DNA from: Trebouxia sp. TZW2008
Lineage: Eukaryota; Chlorophyta; Trebouxiophyceae; Trebouxiales; Trebouxiaceae
Direction: 5' to 3'
NCBI GenBank assembly: GCA_002118135.1
Contig: BDIU01000032.1
Span: forward strand, 124,001-188,000
DNA length: 64,000 bases
The notes beneath the pieces are model-generated. The model had not been told where the DNA came from, searched no databases, and saw nothing but the letters and a program-made list of their open reading frames with translations. The translations under genes and the position numbers were made by a program. Positions 1-16,141 of the stretch are shown piece after piece (the first letter of the stretch is position 1; each line of letters starts with the position of its first letter).

Positions 1-3000
1 CCAGCGCCACAAGCAGCTGCAGGCATGTCAGCATCAGCTGCATGCTGAAGCCATCATGGTCTTGCTGCTGCAAGCGGTCCCGGCCTTGGGCAAGCGCATT
101 CATGTCAGTCATATCACTGGCAGGCCCCATCTGGGCATGTGCTAGCTGCGCATCGTCTGGACCACCTCCATTGCCCAGACCAGTGTTGCTGGTGGTCAGC
201 TGATTGAGCATAGCTTGCAGTAGGGCTGGATCTGAGAGGGCATGTGCAAAGCGCGGGTCTGGGGTGAGAGTGACCAGCTGATCTGCTGCAGCTCGGCGTA
301 TATCAGGGTTGAGTGAGGGCATGCACAGGATGCCTTTTAGCTGCTGCACATCACGTTGACTGCATCACAGCATCAGGTGTTGCAATTCATACTGGTCTCA
401 GGCTGCAAATCATTCTGCATTCTCAACAATTATCCATCTTATGCAAGACTCAGCATCTAGGTGCAGTGATTGACAGGGCAACAGCACAAAGGCTACGTCA
501 ATTTGTGGCCCAATTTGGTGAAATAATGACTCACACCAGCCTGCAAGACTCTGCAAATGATATGCATGCTGCGGTCAATGGTAAGTGATACCTGAATGAT
601 GATGAGACCTGGCTTGCACAGATAGCTGTGACCTGAGCTGAGACCCCGCCATCCAGCACCCTGCCAAAAGGATCTGCAGCTACTTCAGCTCCAGCAGTCT
701 GATCTGAGAGCAGCTGCACTGCTGCAGCAAATGCAGGCTGCGTGGCCAGCTCTTTTGAGGCTGCCTGTCTGACTGTCTGCTGCTGGCTGAACAAGCCTGT
801 CAGCTGTGGCTGCAATCGCTCCCATTGTGACAGATCTTGCTGTGATCCTCTGCAGGATGCAATATGGCTTGTCGAGACAGCCTTGAGGCCATTCAAAAAC
901 ACTGGTTTGAGAAAAGCCAAGAGTTGTTTGACAAGCTTGAAGTATGGCTTGACTGTGACATGCATTAGCAGAGCTTTTCAGCAAACTGCATGTCATCAGT
1001 GATGTACGTTGTCTGTGTGTGCAGCTGTATGCATGTGCGATGCGACTGCTACGCAAAAGATTGAGTCAAGACAGGAAGTCACCTTCTGCAGTGAGGGGGC
1101 CTACCTCCATTTTTGCAGATACTGATTGATGCCGGCAGCAATGCCTCCAACTGTACGGTCATGCTCATAGCATGCAATCCAAACTGCCCAAGGGAGCAAG
1201 CAAGCACAGCCGATGCCTTTCTCTCCCTCCACAATTACTGCTTGCAGCAACTCAGCAGCAAATGGCTTGTTGCTGGTGTCTGCCAGACCCTTGGTCACCA
1301 GAGTCTGTATCAGCAAGCGGTGACAGAGGACTGCATGCACTCTGAGGCGCAGGGCAGGAGGGCCGATGCATGCAGCCCCAGCCAATGCTTGATAGGCAGC
1401 TGCTTGCACGCTGGGCAGGTGGTATGTCATCAGGCTGTTGAGCAGCGCTGCAGTCTTGCTGAAGCACCCAGATAGCTCATCGCAGAGCATGGGTGTTTCC
1501 AGGATTGCGTCTATCAGTGTAACAACAGCTTGCCTACAGCTGCTGTCTGTCAAGTAGCGCAGGCCAGACAAAGCTGCTGCTGCTCTGTCCAGCCATACAG
1601 CAGGATCACTCTGACCTGCTTTGACCTGCATGCAAGCCTTGTGTCGAAGGTTTTGCTTTCACTATGCAAAGCGCTGATCATGGCCGGATGCTGAGCAATG
1701 TCCAATGACTTCTGCAGCGTCATATGATCTGCAGCTCACAGAGCTTGACCATTCTGACCAGTGGCATAAGGCACGACAGCATGTGCAGAAAGCTTGTGAG
1801 CAATCACAGCAGCTCTCACACAAACACATGCATCACACATGTGAGCACTGCTTGCTGATTACAGCAGTTCATACATGATGCATGCATCACACATCTGAGT
1901 ACTGCTTGCTAATGATAGCAGTTCATACGGAATGCATGCATCAACCGTGTGCTGAGTGCTGTAATGTCATACCTGGCTTGCACTGCGCAGAGTCCCCTGG
2001 AGGTGCTTGGCTTGCGCAGCAGCAATGCTGATATTTTTCTGCAGCATTGCTGATGCTGGATGTATGTGCTGCACCACTGGCTGAATAGCCAGAGACAGCG
2101 CTGGTAAAGATGCTGAGGCAAATTGGTCCAGTACAAGGTCTCCATAAGCTTTTGCAAGATATGCTGACAGCACCTGCAGCAAGCAGGGACTAATTGTTGA
2201 CCCCAGGTTTTCTATTGATTGCGTTTTGCATCCAGGCAAGGCCCTGTATCATCAGCAACCTTGATGTACAGGTCAGAGCTTCGCTCTTCATGCAGCATTT
2301 TCCTAAGCCAAACAAACTTGAGCATTGCAAGGAAGTACTCTGCCTGATACTAGAGTGGCAACACAAGCAAGAAGCTTGGAATGCACAGCATACAAGACAC
2401 GACAGTCGCACCAGTCATCATCACACCTGAGAGCAGTCAGCCACTGGGACCTGTTGGGAAAGCTCAAATGCCATAGTCAGCATTGCACCCGAGGCAGGGA
2501 TCAGGGCTGTCCACAAGAAGCTCTCCTGCTCAGTCTTTGCTCGTGCCTCTGCTGCAGGTGCTGGTGCAGCCTGGGCCTGCACCGCCTTGAGGGCATCTGT
2601 GATTAAGCCCAGGTATTGCTTGTAGCGGTGCAAGGCTGCAGGCTGAAGGATGTCTCCCTTGGCAGGCATCAGCAACGGCTTCAGCTCTTGCATCAGCAGC
2701 AGGGCTTCAGCAGAGTGCCTGCACCACAAACACTCCACTGCATCTGCTGACAGCTAGCTACATCATGAATCAGATGCGCGTCAGGAGTGTACTCTCCCAC
2801 AAGACAACAGCATATGTTCTGCAAGGATTTGCTGATGAACAGTTGGCGCACAGCAGACTGCAGTACAGAAGCAGCTTAACAAGCGAGGACACTTCCAATA
2901 TGGGACAGCTTTTTGCTTGATTCACTTCATGGTATGCAAGCCTGTGTCATAACAGGCAGTTGGAACTCACATGGGGTCTTGTAGCAGCTTTAGTACGTGC

Positions 3001-5050
3001 AGTGCCATCTGATGGGCAGCAGCTGTGACATCCAGTAAATCATCCTCAAGAGCGCTGACATCAGCCAGCGCTTTTGTACCAGAGGATGACAATGGCAAGC
3101 TGGAGCCGTTTTCAGCTTTTGGCAAAGGATATGTCCAATCCAGGGACTCTTCTGAAGCGCTGAGGAGAGCCTGCAAAGGCTGCTGCGATTCTGCAGCAAA
3201 TACAACAACATCATCACGACACATGCGCAGCTGCCTTTGGTGGTGTCCTTTGATTGGTCACAACCTTCAGTGACGCAACGCATCCAAAGGCAAGTTGGAA
3301 TGCGACATATTTTGCAGCAGATACAGCATGCAGTTGTGAATCTTTGACAAAACGCACCTGAGTTGCTGGGTACCAGATCAGGTTCCAGAGCCATGCCCAG
3401 TGCCCATTTCAGGCGATGCACAAAGAGTGACAGGAAGTTGAGGGCAGCCTTAGGCAGGCTGCTGTTGCTGTCAGCAGGGTGCAGCAGCAGCAGGACATGC
3501 TGCAGAACAGAGGGTCTCTGCAAGATGGCCTCTGGAGGCATGTCTGCTGTTGTAGCTGTAGTCAGCTCCTGCAGGAAATAAGAAGATGACTACAGGCCTT
3601 GTCAAGTAAAATCTATCAAGACAGCCATGCTAAGAGTGACAGCCAGGCGTATTCTGTGCCAGCCAGGCAAGATGTAACAGGATAGCCATTGCAAGAGTGG
3701 AAAGTCAGGCAAGCTGTATGCTGGCATCACACGCTGTTGTTCTTTTGTGTTGCAGCCTTTGTGAGCACCATGGCGTTGGCAGGCAGTAAGTATGTATGCA
3801 GGAGCAATGTGTCATGAGCAGGAGCAAGGGAGTCACCTGTAGGGTTTGCAGCAGCACAGTGGCAGCATCACTGTATTGAAGCCTGACATTCAAGTCAAAG
3901 ATGTGCTGGTCATCAGCTGCTCCTGCAGCATCAGCCACATTGAATAAATATACTGCATCTGTCAAAGATTCGCAGCTGATGTAGCATCAGCTTTTATACC
4001 GTGAAAAGTTTGGCACACAGTCAAGCGGGACACTTGTGTAGGATGTGAGCATTGCTTCCTACCTACTGTGATGCTTCTCAGTGTCCACCTTGCCTTTTCA
4101 GAAGGAGCAACTTGATCCTGCTGACGCCATTGTGCGCGGCACCTGACTCGAGCTATAGACTCATCTGTGGCAGCAACGTGGCTGCTTGCTGTGTCAGGTG
4201 AAACACGCTGATCATGACCAAAGGAAGGGACTTCTGCACTGCATGACATACAAAAGTAGAAACTTGTCTTACTGTGTTAAACCTGTCGCCTGCGTATGAT
4301 TTTGCATACAGATTGAGGGCACAGCAACTAGGTGCATGAACCTATACGTGACTGCTGAGCAATATGGCAGTACAGCAGCAAGCTATCTTTTGGTGGATAA
4401 GCATTGTGAGCCCACCTTGCTGACTTCCAAAAGCTTGAGAGCCAAGCTGACTGCTTAAAGCTCTTCTGCTAGACTCAGATCCAGACAATGCACTCTGAGC
4501 CCTCTTTGTAAGATGGGTGTGTTTTGTCCTGCACTGGCTTTGCAGCACAGGAGGCGTGTTGGACTGACAGCAGCTTTGAGGTATGCTCGGCAAATTTTCT
4601 TGATTGCTTGCTTGAGCTGTTGCCAGGAAGTCTGACTGGAGCAAAGCAGTGAGGGTTCTGCTGCTTTTGCGCTGCACTTCATGGCTCTGTCTATCTTGCA
4701 ATGACTCCAGCACAGGAACAAAGCCAAGACTGCACATTTTTGCTGAAACCCCATGCTGTTCTGCAAGCTTGCGTAGCATGTCCAGCATGGCACAGTCAGA
4801 CGCATCTCCATTGTTGTGCTGAAACCATGACAGCAGATTCTGCAGAAAGGCTTCGTCCTGCAGCGTGCAAAAAATTGGCTGGTTGCTGTCTTTGTACTGC
4901 AATGCAGAGTGTGTCTGTAAGATCTGCAGATGCTGCCGTGTTCAAGCTGGCTCACATCTGCTGCTTGCTTGCCTAGGCCGTGTGTACACTTGAACATCAA
5001 GTTCTGCAACGCCCTTAGGCGCACTTCCGGAAGCGGATGAACTGCATCAT
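1..5050 (-). CDS. RTTN: Rotatin-like armadillo-repeat protein, partial
   Basis: Multi-exon gene read right to left; its 3' end lies beyond the left edge. Rotatin (Ana3 in flies) is a large helical-repeat protein needed for centriole and basal-body integrity. The N-terminal exon (about 5042-4940) encodes HPLPEVRLRALQNLMFK, matching the H-x-L-x-E-x-R-x-R-A-L signature of the rotatin N-terminal domain, and ends at a GTGAG donor. The next exon (about 4880-4630) has FLQNLLSWFQ followed by a leucine-rich helical stretch, equivalent to the family's LLEWFNFP region. Further leucine/alanine-rich helical exons appear near 3540-3000, 2700-2430, 1630-1100, 960-640 and 320-1; the last includes LNPDIRRAAADQLVTL. 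The true start codon is unresolved: the N-terminal exon has an in-frame stop just upstream, so a short 5' exon near 5060-5300 is likely. Only the N-terminal domain supports the family call; the rest merely fits an ARM-repeat protein. Confidence 0.72.
1826..1960. repeat. Tandem repeat, about 54 bp period, three copies
   Basis: Three degenerate units begin with CATGCATCA at about 1827, 1881 and 1934. Each continues through a TGAG-ACTGCTTGCT core and then CAGTTCATAC. It lies in an intron of the rotatin-like gene. Confidence 0.8.
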
Positions 5051-5669
5051 CTCAAGAAACAATCTGAGACATGCTGATTCGCACTCTGCAATGGTCTGTG
5101 CGCCAACAACCAAAACTGTGTACCTAGCTTGCTGGACAAATGCCAGAGCCCAGAGTTGGTCTGCTTGTCCATGACCGGGGCTCTGTGCTGAACTGGAGCC
5201 GTACTTTCCTTTGCTAAATGCCGCTCAGCAATGCAGCTGATCGATTGAGTCCGCAGTGGCAAGCGCAAGACTGATCATAACGCTGACTGATCATACGATG
5301 CAAGACTACTGGCGGATCTCAGGCCGGCATGCAGAGGTGTCGTGACCTTCCTTTGCTCTGTCTGTCGCAAACGTGATTCCGAGCGTCTTATGTCACAAAA
5401 GTGCCAGATCTTGGTGTCTGATGTTCCACAAAATTCAAGCTGCATGCTTTGAAGTCTGAAGGGACTCCTGGTTAGTCATCAACTGGACCTGAGTCAAATC
5501 TTCTTGATCTGAACTTGCACTATAACTCGACGATAACTGTTGCCGCGACCGTCGCAGCGCACAGCAGCGCAGTCTATAATCATGCGTGCTTCGCAGTCTT
5601 GCGACCGTTAGTACCATGCACAGAGCAAACACAGACTGATCGTAGCGCCGCCGCAAGGAGCATAGCGAA
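5051..5669. promoter_or_regulatory. Divergent intergenic region, rotatin-like / UROD
   Basis: This stretch separates the left-reading rotatin-like gene from the right-reading UROD gene. It must hold both 5' ends, and probably an unresolved first exon of the rotatin-like gene. I see no clear TATA box or convincing extra ORF. Confidence 0.4.
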
Positions 5670-8092
5670 ATGGCGTTTGCAGCACATATGCAGTGCCACC
5701 AGCTATCGAGCCAACAACCAGCTTTCGCTTCTCGTCAGCCGCATTGCAGCAAGAAGCGCTCTCGGCTGTGTGCAACCGCTGAGCAGGACCCCCTGCTACT
5801 GCGAGTTGCCAAAGGACAAGGTAGAAATCCGATAACGACACTGCAACTTTGCGCAAATACCTTCGATGTCGACAAGCCGACATGAAATGATCACCCACAG
5901 TGACCCAGAAGTCTCTCACGCTCTGCAGATGCTGAGCGCACCCCAGTGTGGCTTATGAGACAAGCTGGCAGATACATGAAAGCTTTCAGAGAGTGAGTCG
6001 TCAAACTGATTTTTCCAGCTGATTTCCAGTGAATCATGCATGCATCCTGACTTGCGGAGAGTGAGTTTACTTTTCAATCTGATCTACAGCAACAATACAT
6101 TCATTCTGACCATCAAATGCATGCATGGCATAATCTGCCAATGGTTGCAGCAGTCTTGCCCTGTCATGCAGGTACTCAGACAAGTACAGCTTCAGGCAAC
6201 GGTCCGAGACCACAGACATTGCTCTCACACTTTCCTTACAGCCCTGGGAAGCGTTTCAGCCTGATGGCGTGATCATGTTCAGTGACATTCTGACTCCACT
6301 GCCAGCACTTGGCATTGAGTTTGATGTTGTCAAGGGCAGCGGGCCAAGAATTGAAGTGCCAATCTGCAGGTCAGTGATGCACTGCAGCATGGCATTGGCA
6401 GCACAACGCCTGTTCATTTGCATGCCATCCAATGCATAGGAAAGCGCTTTCTTGGCATTGCATCGTTGAGCACCTGTGTGAAATGCATTACTTTATGGTG
6501 TGCTGCTGACAACTGTCAGAAATACAATTGTGAACACCGAGATGCTGGCATCACTGCTGCATTCCAAACACTGCAGCAAGCCAAGGCATGCTGACAATAC
6601 AATGCTAGCACGACGTCCTGCTTTTTGGCAACCATGGCAAGGCAGGGCGCTGTGCCAGAATTGCACAGTGCAATGCTATGTCTTGCAACATGGCTAGGTG
6701 CTTTCACCGGGCCAGAGCTTCTTAAACCTGGCACTGGTGTGCAGCATGGAACAAGTCAAGAATCTGACGCCTCTAGAAGACCCTCAGAGCAAGCTGCCAT
6801 TTGTGCAGCAGACTTTAGCTGGCATCAGATCAGAGGTCGGCAATAAGGCTACAGCACTAGGCTTTGTTGGCACACCCTGGACGCTGGCTGCATACAGCAT
6901 TGAAGGCAAAGCAGACAAGTGAGTTTGGCTCTGTTCCACAAGGCACGTAACTGCAGCAAAATTCCCGTGGCACAGTATTGTAGTGACACTGCACTGCACT
7001 CCCTTGGCACAGCCTTGCATCTTGTGCATTGTCACTGGTCATGCAACAAAGTCCTTGCTGTTGTCTGTGCACTGGTCCTTGGCAGACATGCCACCTTCCA
7101 ATCAACCACACACCACAACCTGGTAGAGAGGCTGCACGCGTGTGTCTCTTTTGAGTTGTTTGACTGTTATGCTGAGCTAGCATCGCAGGCATGGGTATGT
7201 ATGCAAGATGTACCGTTGACGTGCAGGCACTGTACCAAAACGAAGACCATGATGATGAAGAACCCTGAAATACTGCATGCACTTCTAGATCATCTGACCC
7301 AGAACATAGCAGACTATGTATGCTACCAAATTGAGGCAGGAGCTCAGGTTGTGCAGCTTTTTGACTCCTGGGCGCATCATCTTAATCCCAGCCAGTTTGC
7401 TACTTTCAGCCTGCCATATGCTGAGAAGGTTATCAGGCTGGTGCAAGAACGGCATCCAGAAACACCGCTCATCTTCCATGCCAATGGAGGTAAGCAACTG
7501 TTGTTACCTGTTGGGCTGACAGCTCAACAAGTGTTGCAAAGCGTCTGCTACTGGCACACTGTTCAGATATGTTTGCAAAATCAGCGCAAGACATCTGTTG
7601 TCTGTCATGCATTGCTATGCAGCACATGCATGCAAGGTGCAACTGACAGTTATTGTGCCCAATCTGCAAGATTTCTTCATCAATAACCTATGGCTTGCAA
7701 ATCACTGTGGGCCAGGTATTGTCATTTGACCTCGCATGTCGGTTGTCACAGGCACAGGCAAGCATCATTTGATGAAGCAGAGCACAGCAAATGTCATTGG
7801 GCTTGATTGGCGCTGTGACATTGGGCTTGCAAGGCAAACAATTGGAGACAGGCCTGTGCAAGGCAATGTTGACCCCACTGTTTTACTGGGTCCTCAGAAG
7901 GGCATTGAGCAGGCCGTGCAGGAGTGCATGGAAGCTGCAGGACCTAAGGGTCACATACTGAATGTGGGTGATGGGGTTACGCCAAATATACCCGAGGAAA
8001 ATGTAGCTTTCTTTGTTCATTTGGCAACCAATCAAAAACAGTCAAATTCACAGCATCAAGATATGGCTGAAATGGCAGTTGCGGTGTCCTAG
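5670..8092 (+). CDS. UROD: Uroporphyrinogen III decarboxylase, plastid-targeted
   Basis: Decarboxylates uroporphyrinogen III to coproporphyrinogen III in plastid heme and chlorophyll synthesis. Six exons close in frame: 5670-5820, 5929-5992, 6172-6369, 6745-6918, 7227-7489 and 7752-8092, giving 396 aa. The start gives a Ser/Gln/Arg-rich transit peptide (MAFAAHMQ...). Family signatures follow in order: [14 protein letters not shown] near the N terminus; [10 protein letters not shown] with the catalytic aspartate; [27 protein letters not shown]; and QGNVDP. The C-terminal motif that reads LGHG in most family members is VGDG here, so the usual histidine is aspartate. The sequence after it (TPNIPEENV) recalls the animal-type C terminus more than the plant GTPEEN form. 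The gene is divergent from the rotatin-like gene and convergent with the PQ-loop gene. Confidence 0.95.
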
Positions 8093-8404
8093 TTGAAAGT
8101 TTAGTCCCTGCTCTGGTAATTGTTGAGACTCGCCTCATAGGTATAGGCAAGGTTCAATGACAAGCGCATCAATGCAGTGTCATTCTCTGAAACTACTGAA
8201 CTGTTACTCAGCTTCTGTATTCTCCACCTTGTGTTTTTGGAAGGCACACTGGGTTGTTGTCTTGACTGACCCACAGACGTGAGCATGACTGACGGCCTAG
8301 GAGACTGGAGTTCAGCTGTTGAACATGCATATGATAAGTCAAAGTCATGACTAAGTGAAAGCTCATTGCTCTTTCAATGCATGCTCAGGCCTGTGGTCTA
8401 GTTG
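8093..8404. other. Convergent 3' intergenic spacer
   Basis: About 310 bp between the UROD stop and the PQ-loop gene stop. It should hold both 3' UTRs. I see no RNA gene, repeat or credible ORF. Confidence 0.5.
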
Positions 8405-10949
8405 CTATGAGCTGTGTGCATTGCTGGACTCTGTAAACAATGGCTGAGACTCCTCAGCAGGCAATGCCATTTCAGATGACGAGCTTTGGGAGGCATACAT
8501 CACCCCCTGCATTTGCAACACAAACCTGCCTGGCTGCCAAGCTTTTACTTTGTTCAACATGGTCATAGGAAAATGAGGCAACCAGAGAAGGGTTGTTGCC
8601 AATATGGTCATATAGATGCAAGCGCTCGAAAAGGCATCTCTTCCAACAGGCTCATGCTGACGTCAAGCACATCAAGAGAAGGGCATGCTCATAGGCAGCT
8701 GCCAAGTACAGCATATGCATGCTCATAAGCAGGTGCAGAACTCCAAAACAGGCTGTCATTAAATGCAAAGGATGCCATGGGCATGCAAAGGACAAAGAAG
8801 GGTGCATGGGCATCAGCAGCTGCCAACCAACTCATATGCATGCTCACAACCAGCTGCAGAGCACCACATCAAAATGGCGTAAGATGTCCAGGATGACTTA
8901 ATTGTGCAGAAGCAACCATTGAGGTACCTGTGTGAAGATGACCAGGTCCAGTGTGACAGTGCCAAGACTGCCCAAGATCCATGGGGCACTTGACCATACG
9001 ACTTGCCATGAATACGCCCGTATCAAGATGCCAAGGCCATAGCACACGTTTGCTGAGATGGCACAGGCAAACATGGCCAGTGACAGCCCTTCTGCTGACC
9101 GCCGACTATGGTTCTTCCATATCTGCGAGAGGCGAGAGCCCAGGTAGAAGCCTGAGGAAGACCAGCCAATGATAGTGCCTGCTTTTCTGCAGAATCATAG
9201 ACATTTCTAGGTGTCAAAAGCCACCTTAAGGCATCAGCATGCGAACAAGCACAACATGCTTGGCAGATATGACATTTGCCCGGCCAGCATGGGCGCTCAT
9301 GCTGATGCTCAATCTCGGTAATCACAATTAGATGGTTCTCCAAGTTTGTATGCTGTGACAAATGCATGGCGGCTGCAGTAGTCAGCCTTCAAGTAGGCTT
9401 ATCTGCATGCCCTTGCAGCAAGGACCATGCAGGCAACTGATTGTACAGGGCATACGGACAGGTGCAGTGTGCGCGGTCACCTGACCCAGTCTGGCCTGTC
9501 AGCATTGCCTACAGCGCCCACAGCACCTTGTGGCACGGCAGGTGCCGGGGTGTCTAATGCGAACAGATGTCTGCTGCCGCCCTTTGCTGCGAGGCTGTCC
9601 TGCCACTGATCCAAAGGCAGGCTTTGCTGCATTGGCCACTGTGACTGCACCAGCATCAGCACTGCCAGGCAGGCAAGCACCCTGCATACATGCTGCAAAC
9701 ATGACATGCAATGTCTTCAAGTGCAGCAAATGGTATGACTGCTTGACAGAACTGATGTAGCATTCAGTCCTGATAGGTAGATGCAAGCGCATTGTACGGT
9801 TTGAGTCAGTACAAATGTGCAAGTCAGTTGCTGTCTTTGAGAAGGAAGCAGGAGATACCTAGAAGCTTTGCCCGAGCTTCGGCTGCTCGTGCTACTCTGT
9901 GTTGGTAACAACATTGTGCCAGACTCCTGCGCATTGTGCGCGGTCAGTAAGCTCAATCAACTGCATGTGCATTCATGCTGATTGTATGATGCATGCAAAG
10001 CAGGACTGTCAAATGACATGCTCCAAGCTCTGCTTTAGCCTTAAAAGCAAATGTGAAGAATGCTGCAAAATGCACATGGACTGCTGACATGTTGCACACT
10101 CTCAGATGTTGCCCACTCACTGTTATATTGATTGTGCAATTATACAAACAGAGCAGGTACGGCAAGCGAATCCACAAGCAGTATGCAACAGGCCCCCTGC
10201 ATATGCAATTCTATCATTCTACGATGCACTGCAGTAGGCTGTGCACCTCGTCAACAGAAGCAGGTCGTCTGACTGCATGTCTGTACAAGGGATCGTCAGG
10301 GCTGAGGCGCTGACGTGGAATAGCAGCAAGACGCTCTCTGCGATGCTGAAGTGTCTGAAAATAGATGTATTGCGTAATGAGGCATGTATCTGCAAAAATA
10401 AAATACCTGCAAAAGCAAAGCAGCCTGTTTGGCAGGGCAATGCAAATGTGAGGATCAGACTGAAAAGCGTGACATGATACAGCTGCAGGCATGATGCACT
10501 AGTCCTCACGTAGCAGTATATGTTACAGTGGCAAGCTGGTTGCCAGTCATCAAGCATCCTATCAAATTGCACGTATCACCCTGCAGCAGCAGTGTAGGCT
10601 GTAGTGACACAGCATATGCTGATACTTGGCGGCAAACTCTTGCTGATGTTCAGCTGGCATGCTCACCATCAACCACTCTGCCAGGAACCAAGGGCTCAGA
10701 GCATCTGCTCTTTGCCGTTTTATGTTTGTGATGAACTGTGGGACTTGAGCTATTAGCCAACAAGCTATTGAAGCCATACCAAACGTGAACCCTGCCAGAT
10801 CACGCGTGCTGCAGGAAAGCAATGCCACTCTTGAACACAGCACAATCAGGCAACCAACAGCATTTTAACCGTGCGCACTTGTAGATGCAGTCCAAGAAGT
10901 AACGCTCGATAAACCGGTTTGCATCGCCTTGACAGTGGAAGCGCGGCAT
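8405..10949 (-). CDS. PQ-loop repeat transporter (PQLC2/Ypq-like)
   Basis: Seven-helix PQ-loop proteins of the PQLC2/Ypq group export cationic amino acids from lysosomes or vacuoles. The start at 10949 gives MPRFHCQGDANRFIERYF, which matches the soluble N-terminal segment before helix 1. Exons 10949-10870, 10808-10667, 10580-10510 and 10406 to about 10215 chain in phase. The first PQ motif sits in CWLIAQVPQFITN, followed by SPWFLAEWL, GDTCNLIGCL and YIYFQTLQHRRERL. A poorly conserved Ser/Ala-rich linker lies about 9900-9480. The second PQ region (about 9190-8930) reads GFYLGSRLSQIWKN, then GLSLAMFACAISANVCYG and PWILGSLGTVTLDLVIF. Its signature proline is serine, so the motif is SQ. The last exon (about 8535-8405) ends with an acidic tail containing ESQPLF, a possible sorting signal. 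Middle exon borders are approximate. Confidence 0.88.
8680..8870. repeat. Imperfect tandem repeat in PQ-loop gene intron
   Basis: Two segments about 130 bp apart (about 8681-8740 and 8811-8870) share GCAGCTGCCAA, then CATATGCATGCTCA, then CAGCTGCAGA-like blocks. They lie between the second PQ-loop exon and the last exon. Confidence 0.6.
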
Positions 10950-11422
10950 TGCTGTCAAACGCTGCGGCTACAACGAGAGCATCGCTGAGAGTGATCACAT
11001 GCGCTCAGTGTCTCGCGTCGACAGCCTCCGAAGCGTGTTGCACGCCAGATCAGTCCCTGGCTCGTTGATCGCACTCTATGGGCCACCTGCCAGACACGCA
11101 ACAGCGACAAACTGAACGGCAGCAGGTAGACATGCAAGCCAACTGTATCCTAAAACAGCGATTAGTCTGTAATGGCAAGCATTGCGCACTCAAGTCCGAC
11201 AGAGCAGGTCAACTTGGCTCTCGTTTATATTCTTGTTTTGGTCCAGCTGGACACAGCTGACCGACACCTCAAGCCTGTTGTGGTCAACGATGTCTTCCTC
11301 AAGAGGCCTACGATGACGACTGTCGGATGCATCCGACCAACAGAGAGCAGAAGAGGCCCTAGCCAATGTCACTTGTAGCTACCGCTGCAGCTGCAGTTCA
11401 AGTTGCAGCGTGATCAGCGAAC
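10950..11422. promoter_or_regulatory. Divergent intergenic region, PQ-loop gene / VTE1
   Basis: About 470 bp between the two start codons, so it must contain both promoters and 5' UTRs. TTTATAT near 11225 could be a TATA-like element for the right-hand gene. Nothing else is recognisable. Confidence 0.4.
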
Positions 11423-15148
<3,726 letters not shown>

Positions 15149-15320
15149 GTTCGCAGCGGCCCTTCAAGTCTATAGTGCAGATTCCGACTGATGTGAAAGG
15201 CATTGCTGAGGCTTTGCCTGACAATTTTGTTCCGCCTGGATCTGAGTTGCAGCTCCCAAGTGTTGTGAAAGGATTTGCTGAAGCTCTGCCTCGCAGTATG
15301 TTCCATCTGGGATCTGAGCT

Positions 15321-16141
15321 GCAGAAGGGAAGCTGATGCTGGTTTCAAGTCTGCTGCGTTGGTGCTCAACTCGGCAAAGTATGCAGCCAAGACTTGGGTG
15401 AGCAGGCTCATGATGGGTTCCCGGCGCAGCATCAGTGATATGAAGCCGACCTTGTCGCTGCCTCATTGGCTCATGCTTATGCTGTAGACCTGTACCTTGA
15501 CAAAGGCAACAAAATTGTATGCTGGTGGAAATTCAACTGCGGCTGAGGATGAGCAGGCCAAAAGACTGTATAGCCTCGTATGCTAGCACGCAGAAATCCT
15601 AATACTTACATTGCCAAAAGGCATCCTGGGATGACCATGGCACCTCTCACCCAAAATAGGTTGACAACTATCATAGTATGCGTCATTGTAACGGCCTTTG
15701 ACATACTTTGTTGCAAAGACATTAAGTTTGGAACAATGTGCCAAGTAAGCAGAAGAAACTAGCTGCCTGTCTAGGCATGTCCAGTCATCAGTCTGGACTA
15801 CACCAGCACAGCCTGCCATTGTTATTCAATAGTCTTGCCAGAGGTCTCACGTCAAGCGAAAACGCATCAGCAGAACCTCTTGCCCTGGCATACAAACAGT
15901 ATATCCTTGCTCAAGCAAAATGCACTTTCAATGCAAAGCATGATGCCTTGGCTTTCAAACTGCATTCTGAAAATTTGGTTTGCATGTCGTCTTGGGTCTG
16001 ATGCAAAATCGCATGTTTTGTCTGCACTCTCGACCGGTTTCTCGTTTAAGCTTGGCAAGCGACAACGCATCAGCGTTAGCACAGCGCAGCCGACGTCGCC
16101 CTCATTTTGCTGCGTGGCTCGGAAACCGAATCAAAGCCGAC
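15321..16141. other. Intergenic spacer VTE1 - PMM
   Basis: About 820 bp holding the VTE1 3' UTR and the promoter of the downstream phosphomannomutase in tandem orientation. No supported gene, repeat or RNA is visible. Confidence 0.5.

Noticed and set aside
313..588. Open frame on + strand, 91 codons
   Set aside because: Antisense to and around exons of the rotatin-like gene; no domain or splice context.
5975..6090. Possible tandem copy of the UROD exon 2 donor (GAGAGTGAGT at about 5987 and 6056)
   Set aside because: Similarity is limited to a short donor-like block and could be chance; not strong enough to list with the others.
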